Origin: Thiobacillus sp.
GTDB taxonomy: Bacteria; Pseudomonadota; Gammaproteobacteria; Burkholderiales; Thiobacillaceae
DNA: 16,816 nucleotides
Direction of reading: 5' to 3'
Assembly (NCBI RefSeq): GCF_024708915.1
Contig: NZ_JANJXQ010000214.1
Location: forward strand, 1 to 16,816
How positions within the stretch are numbered: the stretch's first letter is position 1; the number at the start of each line of letters is the position of its first letter. A model generated the notes under the pieces. It did not search any database, was not told the origin of the DNA, and was given only the letters and a program-made list of their open reading frames with translations. This document shows positions 6,913 through 13,313 of this stretch, piece by piece. The translations under genes and the position numbers were made by a program.

Positions 6913-7440
6913 TCATTTCGGAATTCTGACCGCGTCGTCGTCGAACACGCCCTGTTCCGCCTGCCGGTGGCAGGCCGCGCAGTTGGCAGCGGATCCCACC
7001 GACTTGCGCGACCATGCCGCACGCGGCACCTCGTCGTGCTTGCGCACGAACCAGCGGGATTCGGTGATGCGCAGCGGCGCGTCCTGCGCGTCCATGCGCT
7101 GCATCACCTTGCGCCCGATGCGGCTGGTGCCGGCATCGGCGGCGTTGATCTCCAGGAACCGCAGGATATCAGCCTGGGTCGCCGGATCAAGGCTGGCGTC
7201 TTCGCCGAAGTGCTGGCCGAGTCCGTCCATCACGCGCCGCCACGAGGCCTTCGGCAGGAATGCCGGTGCGTAGGCGATATGGCAGCTCGCGCATTCCTGC
7301 TGCCAGGCCTTGTGGGTCAGGCGCGGCAGGGCGTCGCTGCCGCCGTCGCCGTGAGCCTCGCCCGAGGGCAGCGAAAACGCCAGCAGGCTGAACGTGCCGA
7401 CTGCCGCCAGCACACCGATTCCACGCAATAGATAGTTCAT
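6913..7440 (-). CDS. dhc: Di-haem cytochrome c (DHC family)
   Basis: A 175-aa exported c-type cytochrome with an N-terminal signal or anchor (residues 5-25) and exactly two haem sites, CASCH (50-54) near the start and CAACH (154-158) near the end, about 100 residues apart. This spacing, the length, and conserved pieces such as 'ECASCHIAYAPAFLPKASW' identify the dihaem cytochrome DHC family. In that family DHC passes electrons between a membrane cytochrome b and the haem protein SHP, and both partners are encoded immediately upstream here. The ATG at 7440 has AAGGAG overlapping the end of the previous gene, with a 10-bp gap, so the two are co-translated. The response regulator follows 22 bp later. 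Confidence 0.9.
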   Translation of the reverse strand: MNYLLRGIGVLAAVGTFSLLAFSLPSGEAHGDGGSDALPRLTHKAWQQECASCHIAYAPAFLPKASWRRVMDGLGQHFGEDASLDPATQADILRFLEINAADAGTSRIGRKVMQRMDAQDAPLRITESRWFVRKHDEVPRAAWSRKSVGSAANCAACHRQAEQGVFDDDAVRIPK

Positions 7441-7450
7441 GCTCGCTCCT

Positions 7451-7861
7451 TTATTGAACCTGGCTCAGCCAGGCGATGAAATCGCCCTTTTCGCGGGCGC
7501 TGCATTCGCGTTGCAATACGTCGCCGCAGTTGCGGCGAAACCATTTTTCGACCTTGGCCGCATCGGTGAAGCGCGCGGGATTGGCCGCCGGCGCCAGCGG
7601 CTCGATGCGCTTGCCGACGCGGCTGCGGCCGGGCTGTTGCGGATCGGCGGTGTGGCAGCTGGCGCAGCTTGCCGTCTGCGCATTGCGTCCGGGATGCTCG
7701 GCGCGATACAGCGCCGCGCCGCGGGCGGCGGACAGGGCCGCAACCGGGATGCCCGCCGCCTGGGCATAGTGCGCCATCAGGCTGGCCGGGGTGTCGGCCG
7801 CCGAGACGGCCGACGCCATGCCGAGCGCCGCCACTGCGCCGCAGAAAAGACGCTTAATCAT
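7451..7861 (-). CDS. shp: SHP-type mono-haem cytochrome c (DUF1924)
   Basis: A 136-aa periplasmic cytochrome: signal peptide 1-21 (ending VSA-AD), one haem site CASCH at 66-70, and a C-terminal motif WFRRNCGDVLQREC with Cys112 and Cys120 placed to form a disulfide. This arrangement matches the DUF1924/sphaeroides haem protein family, in which an Asn is the second haem ligand and comes off to let O2 or NO bind. Asn111 sits where that ligand is expected; this is inferred from the motif, not from an alignment. Its ATG overlaps the cytochrome b stop by eight bases (7854-7861), and the DHC gene follows 10 bp later. The three make the known cytochrome b-SHP-DHC redox module. The physiological substrate of SHP is not firmly established. 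Confidence 0.82.
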   Translation of the reverse strand: MIKRLFCGAVAALGMASAVSAADTPASLMAHYAQAAGIPVAALSAARGAALYRAEHPGRNAQTASCASCHTADPQQPGRSRVGKRIEPLAPAANPARFTDAAKVEKWFRRNCGDVLQRECSAREKGDFIAWLSQVQ

Positions 7862-8480
7862 GCTGCACCTCATTTTCCGCATCGAGATATTGCTTGCCGG
7901 TGAACATGCTCTGCGCCACCCGTTCGCCACGCCACTGGTGGAATACCAGCGCCGCCATGTGCAGGCCGATAAAGCCGAGCAGCAAGGCGAAACCGGCTTC
8001 GTGCGGGTCGCCCAGCACGTCTTCCAGCCAGCCGGCATTGCCCAGCCAGGCGGCCAGCGGGCCGGTCTGGAATTCGCTGGCGGCGAGCCCCAGTCCGGTG
8101 ACGACCATCAGCGCCATCACGCCATAGGCAAACAGATAGCCCAGGCTGGCGATCGGGTCGTGCCCGCTGCGATGGGTGCCCGGCAGGCGCAGGTTCTTGA
8201 GGCTGTCCTTCCAGACGGCGGGGTGCCACAGGTCGCGCCAGCGCGCGCTGGCTGGCCCGACCAGCCCCCACAGCAGACGTGTCAGCAAGCCGGCCGTCAG
8301 CACGTAGCCGCTGACAATATGCAGATTCCACAGCGTGTCCTCATAAGGGCCGTGTTCGAACAGCTCGGCCAGCTGGCTGGTGGCGATGAGCGCCAGGATG
8401 GAGAGCGCGATGGCCCAGTGCAGCAGCCGCAGCAGCGGGTCGTATACCCGGCGGGCTTGAATCGTGGTTGGATGCGACAT
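7854..8480 (-). CDS. Cytochrome b561-type membrane protein
   Basis: A 208-aa integral membrane di-haem cytochrome b, the first gene of the minus-strand operon, with GGAGGT five bases before its ATG. It starts with the family hallmark VYDPLLRLLHWAIALSI (His21) and has about four membrane segments near 18-36, 53-74, 112-133 and 162-182. His21, His54 (LHIVSGY), His160 (DPHEAG) and His174 (IGLHMAAL) are the likely haem ligands. Family members in SHP/DHC clusters take electrons from the quinone pool and deliver them to periplasmic haem proteins. The gene overlaps the SHP gene by eight bases. Its promoter should lie within 8481-8640, where the regulator boxes are. The C-terminus (about 183-208) is polar and cytoplasmic. 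Confidence 0.9.
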   Translation of the reverse strand: MSHPTTIQARRVYDPLLRLLHWAIALSILALIATSQLAELFEHGPYEDTLWNLHIVSGYVLTAGLLTRLLWGLVGPASARWRDLWHPAVWKDSLKNLRLPGTHRSGHDPIASLGYLFAYGVMALMVVTGLGLAASEFQTGPLAAWLGNAGWLEDVLGDPHEAGFALLLGFIGLHMAALVFHQWRGERVAQSMFTGKQYLDAENEVQHD

Positions 8481-8526
8481 GGTGACCTCCTGCTGTCATG
8501 CGATGAGGCCACTGTAGGCGGGCTTT

Positions 8527-8543
8527 CTTAGGACAGCCTTAAG
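8527..8543. promoter_or_regulatory. PmrA/QseB-type operator, box 1 (47 bp upstream of cytochrome b)
   Basis: CTTAGG-ACAGC-CTTAAG: two half-sites 11 bp apart, with one mismatch to the YTTAAK-N5-YTTAAK direct repeat known for PmrA/BasR-class regulators. It lies 47-63 bases ahead of the minus-strand operon's first ATG, a sensible place for an activator next to a -35 region. The regulator of this class is encoded at the end of the same operon. Confidence 0.65.
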
Positions 8544-8577
8544 CCGCCGCCATGGTACGAAATCGCGAATTGAACTG

Positions 8578-8590
8578 CGGGGAATCCCCG
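8578..8590. repeat. Short inverted repeat in the divergent control region
   Basis: CGGGGA-A-TCCCCG is a 13-base near-perfect palindrome with a single central base, lying between the two regulator boxes. It is too compact to be an RNA hairpin and could be a dimer-binding DNA site, though no known operator was matched. Confidence 0.3.
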
Positions 8591-8613
8591 ATTAAGCTGG
8601 CGTATGGCCGCGG

Positions 8614-8630
8614 CTTAAGGCTGGCTTAAG
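8614..8630. promoter_or_regulatory. PmrA/QseB-type operator, box 2 (perfect repeat)
   Basis: CTTAAG-GCTGG-CTTAAG fully matches the YTTAAK-N5-YTTAAK direct repeat. It lies exactly 87 bp from box 1, counted half-site to half-site, and 97-113 bases ahead of the GTG at 8727 that opens the efflux operon. A further lone half-site, ATTAAG, sits at 8591-8596. By eye the tetramer TTAA occurs only five times in the whole window, four of them here. Confidence 0.7.
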
Positions 8631-8640
8631 CTGCGATGCG

Positions 8641-8670
8641 CAGGATGCAGCCAAGATCCTGCGGCAGGAT
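8641..8670 (+). repeat. Overlapping alternative hairpins (CAGGAT / ATCCTG / CAGGAT)
   Basis: CAGGAT at 8641-8646 and again at 8665-8670 can each pair with the single ATCCTG at 8656-8661, giving two mutually exclusive 6-bp stems. If transcribed from the box 2 promoter, this would lie in the 5' leader of the efflux operon. Both stems are short, so a regulatory role is speculative. Confidence 0.3.
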
Positions 8671-8726
8671 TCCCGCAGATTCCGAAAACGCTCCCATTAT
8701 TTACAGGCCCGATTTCTCCGTTCACC

Positions 8727-9125
8727 GTGACCCGCCGATTGCCCCGCTTTCTGATGCTCTGGTTCGTCGTCGCCCTGCAGGCGATGGCGCCGTTCATCCA
8801 CGCCCACGCGGGCGCGGTGCAGCCGGGAAGCGGATATGCGGGCCACGGCGGGTTCCTGCATGTGCATCAGAAGGCGCACGCCGATGTGCCCTACCATGCG
8901 ATTGCAGCCGACGGGCACGGCGCGGAAATTGCGGTGGCGCAGGGCATGCGGCTGCGCCATGCGGTGCCGGACGCAGCTGCCGCGCCGCCGCCGGCCGCAC
9001 CATGGCAGTTGCTGCCGGCCGCTGTGACGGCAGGCCCCCGCGCAGGCTTACCTGCGCCGCCGCCGTTGCGTCTTGCACCGCTTCCCCATACGCTTCCCCA
9101 TGCTTTAGCGCCGCCCTTCGTTTGA
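8727..9125 (+). CDS. Small exported His-rich protein, CzcI/CopL-like leader of the RND operon
   Basis: A 132-aa product from a GTG start without a clear Shine-Dalgarno; the ATG at 8757 is an alternative but would shorten the signal peptide. Residues 1-27 form an export signal (MTRRLPRFLMLWFVVALQAM, then APFIHAHA). The mature part has no cysteine but eleven histidines in total, in clusters such as HGGFLHVHQKAH (40-51), and then a proline-rich half ending LAPPFV. The layout of signal, metal-ligand block and Pro-rich tail parallels the 545-907 gene, although the metal ligands differ (His here, Cys there). His favours divalent ions such as Zn, Co, Ni or Cd. It sits first in the efflux operon, followed by a terminator-like hairpin. 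Whether the protein binds metal itself or acts through its own translation is not known. Confidence 0.65.
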   Translation: MTRRLPRFLMLWFVVALQAMAPFIHAHAGAVQPGSGYAGHGGFLHVHQKAHADVPYHAIAADGHGAEIAVAQGMRLRHAVPDAAAAPPPAAPWQLLPAAVTAGPRAGLPAPPPLRLAPLPHTLPHALAPPFV

Positions 9126-9135
9126 TCGTCCTTTC

Positions 9136-9168
9136 GGCGCGCCTGCTACTGCGCGCCTGCCTTTTTTT
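9136..9168 (+). terminator. Terminator-like hairpin with T7 between leader gene and adaptor gene
   Basis: GGCGCGC (9136-9142), an 8-base loop, and GCGCGCC (9151-9157) form a perfect 7-bp GC stem, followed after four bases by seven T's (9162-9168). It begins 10 bases after the leader gene's stop, and the adaptor's GGAG follows at 9172. Its place inside an operon suggests an attenuator. The four-base gap before the T's weakens it as a canonical terminator. Confidence 0.55.
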
Positions 9169-9182
9169 CATGGAGATCAAAT

Positions 9183-10238
9183 ATGGCCACTGGTTTTTTT
9201 GCCGCCCCTATCCTCGTCGTGGCGCTGTTGGGCGCCACCCCCGCTTTTGCCGCCGACGTCCTGCCCCTGACCGCCGCGCAGAAGAAAAATCTCGGCATTG
9301 CCACCGTGGCTGCGGCCACTCAAAGCGCCAGCCCGGCGCTTACCTATACGGCGCGGGTGACGCTGCCGCCGGCCAGCGTGCGCGTGATCGCAGCGGCAGG
9401 CGCCGGACTGGTCACGCAGCTGCATGTGCAGCCGGGCGATAGCGTCAAGCGCGGGGCGCCGCTGCTCACCCTGTCGATGCCGGAGCTCGCCGACGCGCAG
9501 AATACGCTGACGCAGGCGCGGCTGAGAGCGCAGCTCGCTGCCGACAATGCCGCGCGCGACGAAAAGCTGTTCAGCGAAGGTCTGATCGCCGAATCGCGTC
9601 TGCGTGCCGCGCGTGCCGAGGCGCAATCGGCACGCGCAGCGCAGGCGGCCGCACAAACCGCGTTGTCGCTGCTGGGAGCCGGCAAGGTCTCCGGCAGCAC
9701 GCTTACGCTGACGGCGCCGATCGCCGGCGTGGTGACGGAGAGCGCGGCCGAGCCCGGCCAGCGGGTCGACGCCGGGGTGGCGCTCGCCAAGCTGGCCGAC
9801 CTGTCGAAGCTGGCGCTGGAGATCCCGCTGTCGACCGCGCAGGCGCGGCAAGTCGCCATCGGCCAGACGGTCAGTGTGGTGGACAGCAGTGCCGGCGGGC
9901 GCATCGTCGCGCTGCTGCCGCAGCTCAATGCCGCACAGAGCGTGCTTGCGCGCGCCAGCCTGACCGACCCGCAAAAACTGCTGCGCCCCGGCCAGTCGGT
10001 GCAGGCGGCAATCGCCGGCACCCAGGCGGCGCAGAGTCTGAGCGTGCCCGCCGCCGCCCTGGTATGGCAGAACGCGCAGCCCCATGTGTTCATCGAAACC
10101 GCACAGGGCTTCAAGCCGACGCCGGTGCGGCTGCTGCGCCAGAACGCCAGCCAGGCGGAAGTCGGCGGGCTGGCCGCGGGCAGCCGCGTTGCCGTCAAGG
10201 GTGTGGCGGCGCTCAAGGCGCAATGGTTGGGGGAATAA
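9183..10238 (+). CDS. RND efflux periplasmic adaptor (membrane fusion protein, CusB/CzcB family)
   Basis: A 351-aa periplasmic adaptor that would link the inner-membrane pump to the outer-membrane channel. The ATG at 9183 has GGAG seven bases upstream. Residues 1-23 are a cleaved signal peptide (ATPAFA-AD) with no lipobox. Order of parts: first half of the lipoyl/barrel-sandwich domain (about 63-100, with 'GLVTQLHVQPGDSVKRGAPLL'), an alpha-helical hairpin (about 100-165), the second lipoyl half (about 172-205, 'TAPIAGVVTESAAEPGQRV'), a beta-barrel (about 208-285) and a membrane-proximal region to the end. It is shorter than CusB (about 407) or CzcB (about 520), and has neither a His-rich extension nor the N-terminal Met ligands of CusB, since Met1 and Met99 are the only methionines. 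Only three bases separate it from the pump gene. Confidence 0.9.
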   Translation: MATGFFAAPILVVALLGATPAFAADVLPLTAAQKKNLGIATVAAATQSASPALTYTARVTLPPASVRVIAAAGAGLVTQLHVQPGDSVKRGAPLLTLSMPELADAQNTLTQARLRAQLAADNAARDEKLFSEGLIAESRLRAARAEAQSARAAQAAAQTALSLLGAGKVSGSTLTLTAPIAGVVTESAAEPGQRVDAGVALAKLADLSKLALEIPLSTAQARQVAIGQTVSVVDSSAGGRIVALLPQLNAAQSVLARASLTDPQKLLRPGQSVQAAIAGTQAAQSLSVPAAALVWQNAQPHVFIETAQGFKPTPVRLLRQNASQAEVGGLAAGSRVAVKGVAALKAQWLGE

Positions 10239-10241
10239 GCC

Positions 10242-13200
10242 ATGCTCAACATCCTGACCGAATTCGCGCTGGCGCGGCGCTGGCTGATGCTCGTCCTCGC
10301 GCTGGTGCTGGCGGGGCTGGGCGTACGCGCCTTTCAGCAACTGCCGATCGATGCCTTTCCCGACGTTTCCACCACCCAGGTCAAGCTGATTCTGAAGGCG
10401 CCCGGCATGACCCCGCAGGAAGTGGAAGCGCGCATCACCCAGCCGGTTGAAACCGAACTCCTGGGGATTCCGCACCAGACCATCCTGCGCAGCCTGTCGA
10501 AGAACGCACTGGTCGACATCACCGTCGATTTCGAGGAGGGCACCGACATCTACTGGGCGCGCCAGCAGGTGGCGGAGCGCTTCGCCAATGTGAAGGGCGA
10601 CCTGCCGGCCAACGTGTCGGGCGGACTGGCGCCGATTTCCACCCCGTTGTCGGAGCTCTTCATGTTCACCATCGAGGGGCCGCTGTCGCTGGCGGAAAAA
10701 CGCACCCTGCTCGACTGGACGATCCGCCCGCAGCTGCGCGCATTGCCGGGGGTGGCCGACGTCAACGCGCTGGGCGGCCACGTCGCCACCTTTGCCGTGA
10801 GCCCCGATTCCGCCGCATTGGCCGCGCGCGGGGTGACGCTCGACGAATTGCGCACGGCGCTGGAAACCAATACCCGCAACAACGGCGCCGGGCGCGTCAA
10901 CGAGGGCGAGGAGACCTGGGTGGTGCGCGTCAGCGGCGGCATCGGCTCGCTGGACGACCTGCGCCATATCGGCATCAAGGCCGTCGCCGGCGTGGTCGTC
11001 ACCGTAGGCGACGTGGCGCGCGTGGAAATGGATGCGCTGACCCGCTACGGCGCGGTGACGCAGAACGGCCAGGGCGAAGCGGTGGAAGGCCTGGTGATCG
11101 GGCTGAAGGGCGTGAACGCGGGCGAGCTGATCAAGAACGTCAAGGTCAAGCTCGCCGCGATCCAGGCCACCCTGCCCGAGGGCGTGAGCGTTTCGCCGTT
11201 TTACGACCGCGCGCAGCTGGTCGACCGCGCCGTCGGCACCGTGAGCAAGGCCCTGCTGGAAGCGGCGGTGCTGGTGGTGATCCTGCTGCTGCTGTTCCTC
11301 GGCAACCTGCGCGCCGCCATCGTGGTGGCGCTGATCCTGCCCTTGTCGGTGCTGGCCACCTTTGTGCTGATGCGCCAGTTCGGCCTGTCGGCCAACTTGA
11401 TGAGCCTGGGCGGGCTGGCGATCGCGATCGGCCTGCTGGTCGACGCCGCGGTGGTGGTGGTGGAAAACATCGTCGCGCATCTGGCGCACGATCCGGAAAA
11501 TGCCGAGGTCAGGCCGCTCCAGCGGGTGCGGTGGGCGGTGCAGGAAGTCGCCAGTCCGGTGGCGTCGGGCATCGCCATCATCGCCATTGTGTTCCTGCCG
11601 CTGCTGACGCTGGAAGGGCTGGAAGGCAAGCTGTTCGCGCCGGTTGCGCTGACCATCGTGTTCGCGCTGGCGGCTTCCCTGCTGCTGGCGCTTACCGTGA
11701 TTCCGGTGCTGGCCTCGTGGCTGCTGAAGCAGGCCGCCCACGAAGATCCGTGGCTGCTGCGCAAGGCGCAGGGTATCTATGTTCCCTTGCTCGACCGCGC
11801 GCTGGCACGCCCGAAAATCGTTTACGTCGCGGCCGGCGTGCTGATGCTGGCGGCGGCCGGCGTGTATCCGCTGATCGGCAAGACCTTCATGCCGGTGATG
11901 GATGAGGGCGACATTCTGGTGCAGCTGGAAAAGCTGCCGTCGATCAGCCTGGACGAGTCGGTTGCGCAGGATCTGCGGGTGCAGCAGGCGCTGATGAAGA
12001 ACGTGCCGGAGATCCGGCGCATCGTCGCCCGCGTCGGTGCCGACGAACTCGGGCTGGATCCGATGAGCCTCAACGACACCGATTCGTTTCTGGTGCTGAA
12101 GCCGATAGCCGAATGGCGCAAGCCGGACAAGGAGTGGCTGACCGAGGAAATCCGCAAAGTGGTCGAAGGTTTCCCCGGCATCGCCTACAACTTCACCCAG
12201 CCGATCGACATGCGGGTGTCGGAGATGCTCACCGGTTCGCGCGGCGACGTCGCGATCAAGATTTTCGGCCCCGACCTTGCCACGCTCAACCGGCTGGCGG
12301 GCGAGATTTTCAGGACGGTCGAGAAAGTCCCCGGCGCCTCCGATGTGTACACCCAGCAGAACGAGGGGGTGCAGTATCTGCAGGCGGAAATCGACCGCAA
12401 CGCCGCCGGCCGCTTCGGCCTCAGCGCCGACGACGTCGCCGCTTTGCTGCGCACCCAGCTGGAAGGCGAGGTCATCGGCGTGGTCCAGCAGCAGGGGCGG
12501 CGCGTGCCGTTGCAATTGCGCGGGCCGCCGGGCTTGCGCGAGTCGCCGGATGCCTTGCAGGCGATCCGCCTGGTGCTGGCGGACGGCCGCGAAATCAGCC
12601 TCGATCAGGTGGCGCATCTCAAGCGCACCAACGGTCCGGTGGCGGTGAAGCGGGAGAACGCGGCGCGCTTTGCGGTGGTGCAGAGCAACGTCGCCGGGCG
12701 CGACCTGGTCAGCTTCGTCACCGACGCCCAGGCCGCCGTCGCTGCGCAGGTCAAGCTGCCTGCCGGCTATCACCTGGCCTGGGGCGGCCAGTTCGAAAAC
12801 CAGCAGCGCGCCGCGCAACGCCTGATGATCGTGGTGCCGGTGGCGCTGCTGCTGATCGGCTTTCTGCTGTATGTCACCTTCGGCGACCTGCGCCAGGCGC
12901 TGCTGGTGATGATGAACGTGCCGCTGGCGCTGATCGGCGGTATTTTCGCGCTGGCAGCGTCGGGCGAATATCTGTCGGTGCCCGCTTCGGTCGGCTTCAT
13001 CGCCTTGCTGGGGATCGCGGTGTTGAACGGCGTGGTGCTGGTCAGCTACTTCAACCAGCTGCGCGCCGAGGGTCTGAAGGGCGACGCCGTCGTCCGCGAC
13101 GGTGCGCTGCGCCGGCTGCGCCCGGTGCTGATGACCGCCAGCATCGCCGCTTTCGGCCTGGTGCCCTTGCTGTTCGCCAGCGGCCCCGGCTCCGAGATCC

Positions 13201-13313
13201 AGCGCCCCCTCGCCATTGTCGTCATCGGCGGCCTGGTCAGCGCCACCCTGCTGACGCTGGTGATGCTGCCGCTCTTGTATCGCCAATTCATTCTGAAAGG
13301 AGCGCGCGCATGA
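10242..13313 (+). CDS. HME-family RND heavy-metal efflux pump (CusA/CzcA superfamily)
   Basis: A 1023-aa proton-driven inner-membrane transporter of the heavy-metal RND family, full length for this group. It has TM1 (about 12-30), a first periplasmic loop (31-about 335), TM2-6 (about 336-495), a second periplasmic loop (about 550-855) and the last TM block to the end. The TM4 segment reads GGLAIAIGLLVDAAVVVVEN (390-409): Asp401 and Glu408 of the proton relay are present, while the first Asp of the CzcA-type DFG motif is Ala395, as in CusA. However, of the three CusA copper-site methionines only the one in EMLTG (Met662) appears kept; the others fall at Gln561 and Asp612 by my hand alignment. 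The metal is therefore uncertain. It ends in an ATGA overlap with the OMF gene. Confidence 0.95.
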   Translation: MLNILTEFALARRWLMLVLALVLAGLGVRAFQQLPIDAFPDVSTTQVKLILKAPGMTPQEVEARITQPVETELLGIPHQTILRSLSKNALVDITVDFEEGTDIYWARQQVAERFANVKGDLPANVSGGLAPISTPLSELFMFTIEGPLSLAEKRTLLDWTIRPQLRALPGVADVNALGGHVATFAVSPDSAALAARGVTLDELRTALETNTRNNGAGRVNEGEETWVVRVSGGIGSLDDLRHIGIKAVAGVVVTVGDVARVEMDALTRYGAVTQNGQGEAVEGLVIGLKGVNAGELIKNVKVKLAAIQATLPEGVSVSPFYDRAQLVDRAVGTVSKALLEAAVLVVILLLLFLGNLRAAIVVALILPLSVLATFVLMRQFGLSANLMSLGGLAIAIGLLVDAAVVVVENIVAHLAHDPENAEVRPLQRVRWAVQEVASPVASGIAIIAIVFLPLLTLEGLEGKLFAPVALTIVFALAASLLLALTVIPVLASWLLKQAAHEDPWLLRKAQGIYVPLLDRALARPKIVYVAAGVLMLAAAGVYPLIGKTFMPVMDEGDILVQLEKLPSISLDESVAQDLRVQQALMKNVPEIRRIVARVGADELGLDPMSLNDTDSFLVLKPIAEWRKPDKEWLTEEIRKVVEGFPGIAYNFTQPIDMRVSEMLTGSRGDVAIKIFGPDLATLNRLAGEIFRTVEKVPGASDVYTQQNEGVQYLQAEIDRNAAGRFGLSADDVAALLRTQLEGEVIGVVQQQGRRVPLQLRGPPGLRESPDALQAIRLVLADGREISLDQVAHLKRTNGPVAVKRENAARFAVVQSNVAGRDLVSFVTDAQAAVAAQVKLPAGYHLAWGGQFENQQRAAQRLMIVVPVALLLIGFLLYVTFGDLRQALLVMMNVPLALIGGIFALAASGEYLSVPASVGFIALLGIAVLNGVVLVSYFNQLRAEGLKGDAVVRDGALRRLRPVLMTASIAAFGLVPLLFASGPGSEIQRPLAIVVIGGLVSATLLTLVMLPLLYRQFILKGARA

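Noticed and set aside
8695..8703. CATTAT/TATTTA as a -10 element for the efflux operon
   Set aside because: No -35-like sequence upstream, and it is about 64 bp from box 2, too far for direct activation from that box.
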